NCBI RefSeq assembly: GCF_052057775.1
Contig: NZ_CP195121.1
Span: 868,001 to 932,000, forward strand
Source: Methanococcoides sp052057775
Lineage (GTDB): Archaea; Halobacteriota; Methanosarcinia; Methanosarcinales; Methanosarcinaceae
Direction of reading: 5' to 3'
DNA: 64,000 bases
How positions within the stretch are numbered: position 1 is the stretch's first letter; the number at the start of each line of letters is the position of its first letter. The translations under genes and the position numbers were made by a program. Shown here piece by piece: positions 53,282 to 61,949 of this stretch. The notes under the pieces are model-generated. The model had not been told where the DNA came from. It worked only from the letters and a program-made list of their open reading frames with translations, and did not search any database.

Positions 53282-54337
53282 TTGGACATAAGAGAGTTAA
53301 AGAAACTAGAAAATAAAAGAAAAATGAACAAGGGTTATATGTGGGCCCTTTTCTGTGCAATCCTTTGGGGTATTTGGTATATTCCAGGTACAATTATCTG
53401 GGCAGTACCACCATTCGATGCAATGTGGATTAACATTGCTGACCCATCTGGTATGGAATTGTACGACAATGCAACCGCTGCAACACTTGTTGTCGCTGTC
53501 CTTATCTCCGCATTCAATGCGCTAACTGTTATTGTTGCATTACTTATTTGGAACGGTGTGCTTGGTAAGTTCGGTGAGATGAAGAGGACACTGAAAGAGT
53601 TCCACCCATGCAGTAAGTGGTTCTTCCTTGCATCAATCTTCGGTGGACCTATGGCTATCCTTGGTTCATTCATCGCTATTGGCTTTATCGGAGCAGGATT
53701 CGCAGCAGTCGCAGCTTTGATGTATCCTGTAATTGGTTCTATCCTTGCAAGACAGTGGTATGGTGAGCAGATCTCCAAGAGGGCATGGATGGGTATCCTT
53801 GTCATCATTGTCGGTGGTCTTACCATCTTCGTCGGTGGGGCGATCGCTGAGATCACCTCTGGTAGCATCAACTACATTGGATACGTTGGTGGTCTGATGG
53901 CCGCACTCGGATGGGGTATTGAAGGTGCAATCGCTGGTAAAGGTCTCGACATCGCTGAGCCTGATGTTGGTATCACTCTCAGGTTCCTTGGTGAGAACCT
54001 TATCTGGTGGGTCATTATTGTACCTGCAGTCGCACTTGCTGGCTATCCAATCTTCGAGTACGCAATCGCTGCATTCAACCCACTGTCAATCATGATCCTC
54101 GGATTCGCAGGTATCACATTCGGTTACTGTTACGTTTGCTGGTACAAGTCCTTCCCACTTATCGGTGTAGGACGTGGACAGGGTATTGGTAACCTCTACG
54201 GTCTTTGTGCTGTGATCTTCATGTACCTGTTCCTTGCACAGGTTCCAGCATGGACTGTACTTGTCGGTGGTGCACTTTGTGTCCTCGGTAGTTTTATAAT
54301 GATCTCAGAAGAAGCATCAGAGGAGTCCTTGAGGTGA
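53282..54337 (+). CDS. mttP: Trimethylamine permease
   Basis: A 351-residue membrane protein with ten hydrophobic segments of the DMT-like transporter type. It has the repeated halves (NKGYMWALFCAILWGIWYIP and GLMAALGWGIEGAIAGKG) and a conserved GRGQGIGNLYGLCAV near the end. Position after mttBC and length match MttP of Methanosarcina. The TTG start at 53282 is set by GGAGGAGGAG just before it; an internal ATG at 53324 lacks a ribosome binding site. Five bases separate it from the next gene. Confidence 0.92.
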   Translation: MDIRELKKLENKRKMNKGYMWALFCAILWGIWYIPGTIIWAVPPFDAMWINIADPSGMELYDNATAATLVVAVLISAFNALTVIVALLIWNGVLGKFGEMKRTLKEFHPCSKWFFLASIFGGPMAILGSFIAIGFIGAGFAAVAALMYPVIGSILARQWYGEQISKRAWMGILVIIVGGLTIFVGGAIAEITSGSINYIGYVGGLMAALGWGIEGAIAGKGLDIAEPDVGITLRFLGENLIWWVIIVPAVALAGYPIFEYAIAAFNPLSIMILGFAGITFGYCYVCWYKSFPLIGVGRGQGIGNLYGLCAVIFMYLFLAQVPAWTVLVGGALCVLGSFIMISEEASEESLR

Positions 54338-54342
54338 TATAA

Positions 54343-54639
54343 ATGGCTGGACTAAGACCAATAAAATTCAGGTTACTTGAACTGTTCTCTGACGAGAAGG
54401 AGCACTGGAACAACGAGATCGTTGTGCAGGTTCAGAAAGAGTACAACATGAACAGCAATTTCGGCAGGGATTCGATCAACTTCGATATCCTCGAGCTTGT
54501 TTCCGGTGGTATGCTCAAGTCTGTGGAATCAAAAGTGGATGAGGAAGGTGTATACAAGAAAGGTTTCCTCTTGCACAAGTATGTGATCACTGACTTCGGA
54601 AAGGTCCGTGCATCAGATGCATGCCTGGAGTACGTTTAA
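54343..54639 (+). CDS. Small winged-helix-like protein of the mtt operon
   Basis: A 98-residue soluble protein with a helix-turn-helix-like N-terminus (RPIKFRLLELFSDEKEHWNN) and a C-terminal KYVITDFGKVRASDACLEY strand region. This resembles a small winged helix. Its conserved place after mttP suggests an accessory or regulatory role; the function is unknown. AGGTGAT at the end of mttP is the ribosome binding site. Confidence 0.8.
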   Translation: MAGLRPIKFRLLELFSDEKEHWNNEIVVQVQKEYNMNSNFGRDSINFDILELVSGGMLKSVESKVDEEGVYKKGFLLHKYVITDFGKVRASDACLEYV

Positions 54640-54651
54640 GGAGGTAATAGT

Positions 54652-54810
54652 ATGGGAGTAATGAATGACTACATGGTAGGTTACTACGGTGAAGGTTTTG
54701 ACATGTCCACAGCCCTCTTCCCGGCAGCAGAATACACCTGGATGGTTGCGATCATTATTATTGCACTGATCGCTTTGTGGCAGGCAAGGACATTTGTGTC
54801 CCAATTCTAA
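54652..54810 (+). CDS. 52-residue single-helix membrane protein
   Basis: A short frame with an ideal ribosome binding site (GGAGGTAATAGT just before ATG 54652). The product starts MGVMNDYMVGYYGEGFDM and has one transmembrane helix (about residues 28-46, WMVAIIIIALIALWQ) before a short basic/polar tail. It lies 12 bases after the winged-helix-like gene and stops 14 bases before the mtbC TATA box. It is probably co-transcribed with mttP and may associate with the permease; this is inference from topology and place. Confidence 0.75.
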   Translation: MGVMNDYMVGYYGEGFDMSTALFPAAEYTWMVAIIIIALIALWQARTFVSQF

Positions 54811-54823
54811 AGACACAAAACAC

Positions 54824-54837
54824 AAAATATATATACG
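54824..54837 (+). promoter_or_regulatory. TATA box of mtbC-mtbB
   Basis: AAAATATATATACG shares 13 bases with the mttB box, suggesting the two units are co-regulated although they lie in one cluster. Confidence 0.6.
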
Positions 54838-54893
54838 TAGTTGGACTTTTGGGTAAGCACCGGGAACAGTTGCCGGGTACACCCGCCAACTAC
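54837..54893 (+). promoter_or_regulatory. Nested inverted repeat around the mtbC transcription start
   Basis: GTAGTTGG (54837..54844) pairs with CCAACTAC (54886..54893), GGGT (54851..54854) with ACCC (54881..54884), and CCGG (54860..54863) with CCGG (54873..54876). The expected transcription start lies within it. An operator or a leader structure is possible. Confidence 0.45.
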
Positions 54894-54934
54894 ATTTCCA
54901 TTTTCTATAAGATCCCTTCCGGGGTCATCATAGA

Positions 54935-55603
54935 ATGATTTTCAAAGGAGGTTGTAAAACGACAAACGAAGAATTATTCAAAACACTATCCGATGCGGTA
55001 GTAAGTTGCAAGAAGGATGAAGTAATAGCTGCAGTAGAGAAGGCAAAGGGCCAGGCTCCAGCAGTAGAACTTATCGACAACGGTCTTGCAGCAGGTATGA
55101 ACGAAGTCGGTGTACTCTTCGAGAGAGGAAAACTTTTCCTTCCACACGTCATGATGGCAGCTGACGCAATGACTGCTGGCGTAGAGTTACTCCAGGACGA
55201 ACTTGCAGCTGGCGAAGGCGCAGGCAAGAAGCTCGGTGTAATCGTCAACGGTACCGTCGAGGGTGACGTACACGACATCGGTAAGGCAATCGTCTCAACA
55301 ATGCTCCAGGCAGCAGGTTTCGAAGTCCACGATATCGGAAGGGATGTCCCACTCCAGAACTTCATCGACAAGATCAAGGAAACCAACGCTGACATGGTCG
55401 GTCTCTCCGCACTTATGACAACCACACTCCAGGGCCAGAAAGAAGTTATCGAGCTCCTCAAGGAGAACGGTATGAGAGACAACGTCAAGGTCATGGTCGG
55501 TGGTGCTCCAGCAACAGATGCATGGGCAAAGAAGATCGGTGCAGACTGCTATGCAGAAAATGCAAGTGAAGCAGTCGTAAAAGCAAAAGAGCTTCTCTTA
55601 TAA
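54935..55603 (+). CDS. mtbC: Dimethylamine corrinoid protein, start uncertain (ATG 54935 or ACG 54959)
   Basis: A methyl-carrying cobalamin protein for dimethylamine. The cobalamin ligand block is NGTVEGDVHDIGKAIVSTML, followed by MVGLSALMTTTLQG and MVGGAPATDAWAKKIGAD. From ATG 54935 the protein has 222 residues. However, the ribosome binding site AAAGGAGG lies inside that frame, exactly 8 bases after GGAG before an ACG codon (54959) where the family normally begins ((M)TTNEELFKTL). So the real start may be ACG, giving 214 residues. It is followed by mtbB after 27 bases. Confidence 0.93.
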   Translation: MIFKGGCKTTNEELFKTLSDAVVSCKKDEVIAAVEKAKGQAPAVELIDNGLAAGMNEVGVLFERGKLFLPHVMMAADAMTAGVELLQDELAAGEGAGKKLGVIVNGTVEGDVHDIGKAIVSTMLQAAGFEVHDIGRDVPLQNFIDKIKETNADMVGLSALMTTTLQGQKEVIELLKENGMRDNVKVMVGGAPATDAWAKKIGADCYAENASEAVVKAKELLL

Positions 55604-55630
55604 GTTCATCTAATAATTTAAGGTGTAAAC

Positions 55631-57034
55631 ATGGCAACAGAATATTTCCTTAGAATGGGTGACGGCGCAAAGATCTTCATGACCAAGGAAGACATCATGG
55701 CCGACATCGAAGCAGGTTGTGCAGATGCAGCAGACCTTGGTGACATTCCAGCACTTTCCGAAGATGAAATGGACAAGATGCTCGAGATCATCATCAATCC
55801 TAACAGGATCGTTGGTGTAGAGCCAGGCATGGAAGTTCCTGTAACACACGACATCGGTGCAATCAGGATCGATGGTGACCAGGGTAACAGCGGTGTAGGT
55901 ATTCCTGCAAGCAGACTTGTCGGTTCCATGATGCACGAGCGTGCATTCGGTGCAGACACAATGGAACTCGGTCACATCGACTACAGTTTCAAGCCAGTCA
56001 AGCCAGTTATCGCACAGGAACAGCAGACAATGGAAGTCTGCCAGCAGAACATGATCATCCCTATGCTCTACGGTGCAATGCCAAACATGGGTCTTTACTA
56101 CACTCCTGATGGTCCATTCGAGAACCCAGGCGACCTCATGAAGGCTTTCAAGATCTCCGAAGCACAGGAATCCATCCAGAAAGCTGGTGACCACGGTATC
56201 CGTGACATGGTCTGGATCATGCAGAGACTTATGCACGTCGGCTGTGACGGTGTCAACTTCGATACCATCGGTGCAGCTGGTGACGGTGACGCATACGCAT
56301 CATTCAACGCAATCGAAGCACTGAGGAAGGAATTCCCAGGCATGTACATCAACGCTGGTATGGCAGGAGAACTCGTTCTCGGTATGCACGGTCAGCTCGA
56401 GTACGACGGTACAGTACTTGCAGGTCTCTGGCCACACCAGCAGGCACCACTTGCAGCAAAGGCAGGTGCAAACACCTTCGGTCCAGTATGTAACACAAAC
56501 ACAAGCAAGACCTCCGCATGGAACCTTGGTCGTGCAGTTACATTCATGAAGGCAGCTGTTGAGGCATCTCCAATACCATGTCACGTCGATATGGGTATGG
56601 GTGTCGGTGGTATCCCAATGCTTGAGACCCCACCAATAGATGCAGTAACCAGGGCAAGCAAGGCAATGGTCGAGATCGCAGGCGTCGACGGTATATAGAT
56701 CGGTGTCGGTGACCCACTCGGTATGCCAATTGCACACATCATGGCTTCCGGTATGACCGGTATGAGAGCAGCTGGTGACCTTGTTGCAAGGATGCAGTTC
56801 AGCAAGAGCATGAGGATCGGAGAAGCAAAGGATTACGTTTCAAAGAAACTCGGTGTAGAGAATGCTGACCTTTCAGACGAGTACGTCATGAGGGAAGTCA
56901 GGGAAGAGCTCGACATCGGTGTAATCACCTCTGTACCAGGCTGTGCAAAGGGTATTGCAGCTAAGATGAACATCGAGAAGCTCCTCGGCATTGACATCAA
57001 CTGCTGTGAGAAGTTCAGGGAAACCATCGCATAA
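55631..57034 (+). CDS. mtbB: Dimethylamine methyltransferase MtbB with in-frame amber (pyrrolysine)
   Basis: Methylates the MtbC corrinoid from dimethylamine. The frame runs 355 codons from ATG 55631 to TAG (56696..56698, context GGTATA-TAG-ATCGGT) and continues to TAA at 57032, giving 467 residues with pyrrolysine at 356, the position known in Methanosarcina MtbB. AGGTG precedes the ATG. Codon use is rich in C-ending codons like mttB. A strong terminator follows at 57046..57081, closing the methylamine cluster. Confidence 0.97.
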
Positions 57035-57045
57035 ATTCAATAAGT

Positions 57046-57081
57046 GGACTGGGGATTCCCCGGTCTGCATTTCTTCTTTTT
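57046..57081 (+). terminator. Terminator after mtbB
   Basis: GGACTGGGG (57046..57054) pairs with CCCCGGTCT (57058..57066) over nine positions with two G-T pairs around ATT. It is followed by a T-rich tract ending in TTTTT. Confidence 0.7.
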
Positions 57082-57250
57082 GATACTTCTAATATTATTA
57101 TATCACTTTATGTTATTCATTTCTGGTCGATGGGCTTATTTCGCGACCATTTTAGCTTTTAATTTTGAAAAACAATTTATATTTTAATTGCGTTATTTAC
57201 TCAATGTTATCTGGTATGCCTATAAATGACATGCCTTCCGGAGATTGATC

Positions 57251-59083
57251 GTGGAATCCATATATTTGTTGCAGATTGCACTTGCCGTGCTGATAATGAG
57301 TCTGGTGGCCCAGAGTCTGAGCAAATTTTTCAAGATGCCAGTTCTTATCTTCCTGCTTGTTGAAGGTATCATTATAGGTCCTGAAGGTCTCGGTATACTG
57401 GATCCGACACTTCTTGGTGAAGGGCTGACCGCTATTGTTTCACTATGTGTGGCGATCATTGTTTTCGACGGTGGCCTCCATATTGACATAAAATCCATAA
57501 GGTCTATCCAGCAGGGTGTGCTCAATCTCATCACTGTGGGTGTTATAATTACGTTTATCTGTGCAACATTGCTGACACATTTGATAGTCGGTCTCCCACT
57601 GGAAATATCTGCTGCTTTTGGTGCGCTGGTTACTGCAACAGGTCCTACAGTTATAACTCCTGTTGTAAGGCAGGTACGCGTGAATCACAGGGTCAGCAAA
57701 ACTCTCGAACTGGAGGGTGTGCTTAATGATGCTGTATGCGTAATTCTGGCAGCGCTTGTCTTCGAGGTGATCATTTCCCAGCTGTCAGGACTGGAAGCTG
57801 TGGGCTTTTTGCTTTACAGGGCAATGGTAGGTCTAATAATGGGTGCGATTGGTGGTATTTTGCTTACCCGTTTCCTCTCAAGTTCTGTCATATCGGAGCA
57901 GACGGTCCGGTTTGTGACATTGACCTCTGTTATCGCGATCTTTGTAGTTGCTGAGTCACTGGGTGCAGAATCAGGAATTCTGGCAGTAGCTCTTTTTGGT
58001 ATTATCGTCGGGTCATCGAATGTTCCTTACAAGGCAGCGCTCAAGGAGTTCAAATCAGATCTTGTGGTAATGATGCTTTCTTTGATATTCATTCTGCTGG
58101 CTGCAATGTTAAAGTTCGAGGATATCTTTAGGATTGGAGCTCTTGGCATACTTGTCGTATTGATGTTGATATTCTTTGTCAGGCCACTTTCAGTGTTCGT
58201 AAGTACTGCAAGGACAACTTTCAGAACGAAAGAAAAGTTATTCATTTCATTTGTCGGGCCAAGAGGTGTTGTTCCTGCTTCAATTGCAACTTATTTTGCA
58301 ATTAAGTTAAATAATATGGGTATATCAGGTGGGCAGGAACTTGTTGGCCTTGTCTTCCTTACTGTGATCATAACCGTTTTCATGACAGGTTTCCTGTCAA
58401 AATATGTGGCTAGATTTTTAGGAGTGATTCCTTTGGAAATTCTTATAGTAGGTGGAGGAGAGGTCGGAAAGATCCTCTCTGAAAGGTTTGAAAAGAGAGG
58501 TGAGAATGTTGTTGTCATTGAATCCTCTGAAGAGAATTGCCAGCGTTTGATGAAATCCGGGATCCGTGTGATCCATGGGGATGCCGAAGATGTCAATGTG
58601 CTTAAGAAAGCGGGCATAGATAATGCAAAATATGTTATTGCAAGTACTGACCAGGACAACACTAATCTTCTGGTTTGCCAGATAGCCAAGACCAAGTTTG
58701 GCTTCAAGGAAGACCAGATCATTGCCAGGGTAAATAATATGGAGAACCTTCATGCCTTCTGGGATCTTGAAATACGTGCAATGAGTCCTGCTATGAGCAC
58801 TGCTCTTTTCCTTGACAATATGGTGGGAAGGCCTCATATGTTCTCAATGTGTGAAGTGGGTGAAGGTGGCGATATCCTTGAAGTAAAGGTAACAAACCCG
58901 GATGTCAATGGCAAGGCCATCAAAGAACTATCGCTTCCGGAGGACAGCCTTTTACTTATGGTCAGAAGGGGTGATGAGTCTTTCATTGCAAACGGAAACC
59001 TTGTTCTAAAGTTTGATGATATGGTTACCGTTATAGGCGAAGGAGATGCTGCAAAGATCGTTGCAGACCTGTTAGGAAGATGA
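57251..59083 (+). CDS. Cation:proton antiporter with TrkA-N domain (CPA2/NhaP-like)
   Basis: A 610-residue protein. An N-terminal Na+/H+-exchanger-type domain of about 12 helices (to about residue 395) includes LEGVLNDAVC, the ND pair typical of this superfamily, and FVGPRGVVPASIA. A cytosolic RCK/TrkA-N domain (about 400-520) has the NAD motif ILIVGGGEVGKILSERFEKR, and a TrkA-C-like end follows. This layout fits pH/Na+ homeostasis, coupled to the Na+ gradient made by Rnf. The GTG start at 57251 has GGAG seven bases before it; TTG 57245 is the alternative. Confidence 0.9.
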   Translation: MESIYLLQIALAVLIMSLVAQSLSKFFKMPVLIFLLVEGIIIGPEGLGILDPTLLGEGLTAIVSLCVAIIVFDGGLHIDIKSIRSIQQGVLNLITVGVIITFICATLLTHLIVGLPLEISAAFGALVTATGPTVITPVVRQVRVNHRVSKTLELEGVLNDAVCVILAALVFEVIISQLSGLEAVGFLLYRAMVGLIMGAIGGILLTRFLSSSVISEQTVRFVTLTSVIAIFVVAESLGAESGILAVALFGIIVGSSNVPYKAALKEFKSDLVVMMLSLIFILLAAMLKFEDIFRIGALGILVVLMLIFFVRPLSVFVSTARTTFRTKEKLFISFVGPRGVVPASIATYFAIKLNNMGISGGQELVGLVFLTVIITVFMTGFLSKYVARFLGVIPLEILIVGGGEVGKILSERFEKRGENVVVIESSEENCQRLMKSGIRVIHGDAEDVNVLKKAGIDNAKYVIASTDQDNTNLLVCQIAKTKFGFKEDQIIARVNNMENLHAFWDLEIRAMSPAMSTALFLDNMVGRPHMFSMCEVGEGGDILEVKVTNPDVNGKAIKELSLPEDSLLLMVRRGDESFIANGNLVLKFDDMVTVIGEGDAAKIVADLLGR

Positions 59084-59187
59084 GCTTGGTGAATACTTTC
59101 ACCTAGCATACTTTACTTTTATATATTCTTGAGTGTATCTTTAATTGCCTCTCAATCAGATACAAACAAGAGGCTTGAGGAATTTAT

Positions 59188-60450
59188 ATGGATAAAACAG
59201 CAGAGAATATCAAGAACAGGTTCCTGGAACTTGGTGTGGACATACCTATTGAGGACATTACTGAAAGGCTCGACAAACTTGTCACAAAGTTCAAGGTTCC
59301 TCTGGATGAGGCTCGTAGAAGTGTCATTGCATATTTCTTAAAGGAATATAATATTGAAAGGAATGACTTTTTTGCAGGTTCAGGTCCAACCCCCCTTTTC
59401 AAGATCAATGAGGTCAATGAGGGTGGAAAATGGGTGAATATAAGGGGAAAGGTCGTGCAGCTCTGGGATAACTCTCATGAGTCAGTATCCCAGGTGGGTC
59501 TTGTAGGTGATGATACAGGTACGATCAAATTCATAAAATGGGCACGTGATGGTACTCCTGATATTGAAGAGGGTAAAAGCTACCAGTTCAACAATGTTGT
59601 TATCAATGAGTGGAATGGAAGGTTTGAGCTAACCCTTAATAAGAACACTGTCATTGAAGAGATCTCTGAGGATATTAATGTTGTTTCCAATGTCTTTTCC
59701 TCTCCTGGTGAAGGCCAGCCTGCGCCAATGGTAAATGTTTCTGATATTAACGAAGATGGGAAATGGCTCTCCCTGAAGGTAAAGGTCTCCCAGCTCTGGG
59801 ACAATGCCCATGAATCCATATCTCAGGTAGGTCTTATAGGAGATGGGACAGGCACTATCAAATTTATAAAATGGACCAGTGCTGATCTACCTGACTTTGA
59901 AGAAGGGCATAGCTATCTTTTAAGCAATGTAGTTGCACAGGAATGGAACGATCGTTTTGAGGTTACACTTAACAAGAATAGTATTGTAGAGGAGCTTGAT
60001 GAGGATATTGAGCTTGGCTCCTCTTCTGTTACTTTCAATGGTGTGATGGTAGATATTCAGTCCGGTTCAGGCCTTATAAAGCGCTGTCCTGAATGCAACA
60101 GGGCACTGACCAAGGGAGCATGCATGGAGCATGGTAAAGTGGATGGTGTCTATGACCTGCGTATCAAGGCAGTACTTGATGATGGAAACATTTCTCAGGA
60201 AGCACTCCTTAAAAGGCAGTTTGCAGAACAGGTCTCCAACATAACTCTTGAAGAAGCAATTTCCATGGCAGCAGATGCTCTTGATCAGGGTGTTGTCCTT
60301 GATCAGATGAAACTGAACCTTCTGGGAAAATATTATACTGTCACTGGTTCCAAGATGGATCGCAATATCCTTGTTGATTCTATTGAAGAGCAGGCGGAAC
60401 TGAGTCCGGAAACGATCGATGAGCTTATTTCAGAGGCGGAGGTGTTGTAA
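59188..60450 (+). CDS. Replication protein A with OB folds and a zinc finger (RPA copy 2)
   Basis: A 420-residue ssDNA-binding protein with a short N-terminal helical segment. Two nearly repeated OB folds (about 70-165 and 190-280) each have a VxQLWDNxHESxSQVGL block, a sign of internal duplication. A C-terminal zinc-finger OB region carries CPECNRALTKGACMEHG (about 305-321). The start follows AGGAATTTAT. It is followed directly by its associated gene (start 60451). Confidence 0.92.
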   Translation: MDKTAENIKNRFLELGVDIPIEDITERLDKLVTKFKVPLDEARRSVIAYFLKEYNIERNDFFAGSGPTPLFKINEVNEGGKWVNIRGKVVQLWDNSHESVSQVGLVGDDTGTIKFIKWARDGTPDIEEGKSYQFNNVVINEWNGRFELTLNKNTVIEEISEDINVVSNVFSSPGEGQPAPMVNVSDINEDGKWLSLKVKVSQLWDNAHESISQVGLIGDGTGTIKFIKWTSADLPDFEEGHSYLLSNVVAQEWNDRFEVTLNKNSIVEELDEDIELGSSSVTFNGVMVDIQSGSGLIKRCPECNRALTKGACMEHGKVDGVYDLRIKAVLDDGNISQEALLKRQFAEQVSNITLEEAISMAADALDQGVVLDQMKLNLLGKYYTVTGSKMDRNILVDSIEEQAELSPETIDELISEAEVL

Positions 60451-61017
60451 ATGGCCGGATATGTAAGGGAAGTTTCACGTCGCATTTTTGCACAGGAGTT
60501 CAGGGAATCCAGTCTGACATTCAAGGACGGGGATGATCAATACTCTCCCCAGTATCTTCTGACACCTACCGGTGCAAAGGTCAATCGCCTTTTCATAGTG
60601 GGAACACTTATCGAAAAAGAGGATATTGGTACTGATTCAGAATACTGGAGAGGTCGTGTTTCAGATCCTACCGGTTCTTTCATGATATATGCCGGACAGT
60701 ATCAGCCGGAAGCAGCACAGTTCCTTTCAGAATGTGATACTCCTGCCTTTGTTGCTATCGTGGGAAAACCAAGTACCTACAAAACAGCCGAAGGTACTGT
60801 CCTGACATCTGTCAGGCCGGAGTCCATCTCTTTGGTGGACGGTACAACACGTGATCTGTGGGTTGCTGATACTGCAAGGAGAACCCTTGAACGTATCAGA
60901 GAGCTCGATAGCATGGATCCGAATGTGATTAAAGCAAAGGAACACTACAATACGGATGTTTCTCATTATTCCTCAATGGTAAAAGAAGCATTGAAGTCAT
61001 TGAAGGAAAATATCTAA
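60451..61017 (+). CDS. RPA-associated OB-fold protein (COG3390-like, copy 2)
   Basis: A 188-residue protein with one OB fold. VNRLFIVGTLIEKEDIG, VSDPTGSFMIYAGQYQPEAA and TSVRPESISL parallel copy 1 at 46156. It lacks the extra C-terminal domain of that copy. It begins one base after the RPA stop (TAA-ATG). A 10-bp terminator follows (61038..61070). Confidence 0.88.
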   Translation: MAGYVREVSRRIFAQEFRESSLTFKDGDDQYSPQYLLTPTGAKVNRLFIVGTLIEKEDIGTDSEYWRGRVSDPTGSFMIYAGQYQPEAAQFLSECDTPAFVAIVGKPSTYKTAEGTVLTSVRPESISLVDGTTRDLWVADTARRTLERIRELDSMDPNVIKAKEHYNTDVSHYSSMVKEALKSLKENI

Positions 61018-61037
61018 TTGGGGCTTCTGGTCTCTGT

Positions 61038-61070
61038 TACTGCACATTATATGTGCAGTAGCCTTTTTTT
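61038..61070 (+). terminator. Terminator after RPA pair 2
   Basis: TACTGCACAT (61038..61047) and ATGTGCAGTA (61051..61060) are perfect 10-bp complements around TAT, followed by GCC and seven T. This is the strongest hairpin of the window. Confidence 0.75.
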
Positions 61071-61120
61071 AACCACAAATCTGATAAGTTCATTTATCAT
61101 TCTTATTATTTGGTGATAAC

Positions 61121-61357
61121 ATGAAGACATATCTATTGATATGGTTCAGCAGTGAAGGTGCCAGTCCTTCAGAAGTAAATAAAAGATTATTGTCAATGGG
61201 TTTCAGACCCATGCAGGGGGCATACGATTATGTCTATGACTGGGATAGCAGTGTAGACCTTGACGACATTCTGGGATTTGGTGACAAGGTACAGTTGAGT
61301 CTTCGTGACACTGGTACTATGTTCAAGATCGAGACGATCAATGGTTCGGATGCATGA
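61121..61357 (+). CDS. Unknown small protein
   Basis: A 78-residue soluble protein that I do not recognise: a beta-alpha-beta start (KTYLLIWFSSEGASPSEVNK) followed by an acidic region and a DKVQLSLRDTGTMFKIE end. It has no cysteines or membrane segments. ATG 61121 follows TTTGGTGATAAC, a reasonable ribosome binding site. It is convergent with the phosphoesterase gene. Confidence 0.65.
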   Translation: MKTYLLIWFSSEGASPSEVNKRLLSMGFRPMQGAYDYVYDWDSSVDLDDILGFGDKVQLSLRDTGTMFKIETINGSDA

Positions 61358-61379
61358 TCTGGCATCCTTCCATCTAATT

Positions 61380-61910
61380 TCAGTTCTCGTCCTTAAGTTT
61401 ACGGGAAAAATCAATAAATCCGCATGAATGTCCTTCTACTTCTATTACCTTCGCAGAGATATTGCCATTCTCAACATTAATTTCCACCAGGCAAGGGTCG
61501 GACAGGCGGGGGCTTGTAGGTGATCCCGGACATATAAGTATTACATCGCTCTGTTCAATAAGAGGTCTGTGGATGTGGCCGAATATAAGGACGTCCACTT
61601 CCATCTCTAGTGCAAGATACCGTAAAGGGGTTGTATCCATTATCGATAGTGCTCCCTCATGGACAAGCCCGAATCTTATACCATCAACTTCAAAAATGAG
61701 TTTTTCAGGCAATAGTCTCTTCAGTTCACTATCATCAGAGTTGCCGTGTACTGCTTTGAGCTTACCAGTGGAGTTAAAGGCCTGGTAGCATTCCATTGTT
61801 GTAAAATCGCCTGCATGGACTATCATATCACAGTCATCAATGATGTTCTTGAACGTTGGGGGAATAATATCCGCTTTGAGGTGTGTATCAGAAACAGCAA
61901 TTATCTTCAT
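61380..61910 (-). CDS. Metallophosphoesterase (YfcE/MJ0936 family)
   Basis: A 176-residue calcineurin-like phosphoesterase. Two-metal motifs are seen in order: VSDTHLK, IVHAGDFTT, AVHGNSDDSELK, FGLVHEGAL and IFGHIHRP. Family members are Mn/Ni-dependent phosphodiesterases of unknown natural substrate. The ATG at 61910 has no strong ribosome binding site. It lies 39 bases after the HTH-regulator gene on the same strand. Confidence 0.93.
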   Translation of the reverse strand: MKIIAVSDTHLKADIIPPTFKNIIDDCDMIVHAGDFTTMECYQAFNSTGKLKAVHGNSDDSELKRLLPEKLIFEVDGIRFGLVHEGALSIMDTTPLRYLALEMEVDVLIFGHIHRPLIEQSDVILICPGSPTSPRLSDPCLVEINVENGNISAKVIEVEGHSCGFIDFSRKLKDEN

Positions 61911-61949
61911 ATTGAATACCTTACTTCACCTGAAATAATGTGTGTCAGT

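Noticed and set aside
56300..56737. Antisense frame over mtbB
   Set aside because: Composition artefact of the same codon bias, lying within a certain gene.
56723..57034. Separate small gene after the mtbB TAG
   Set aside because: It continues mtbB in the same frame to the family-typical length.
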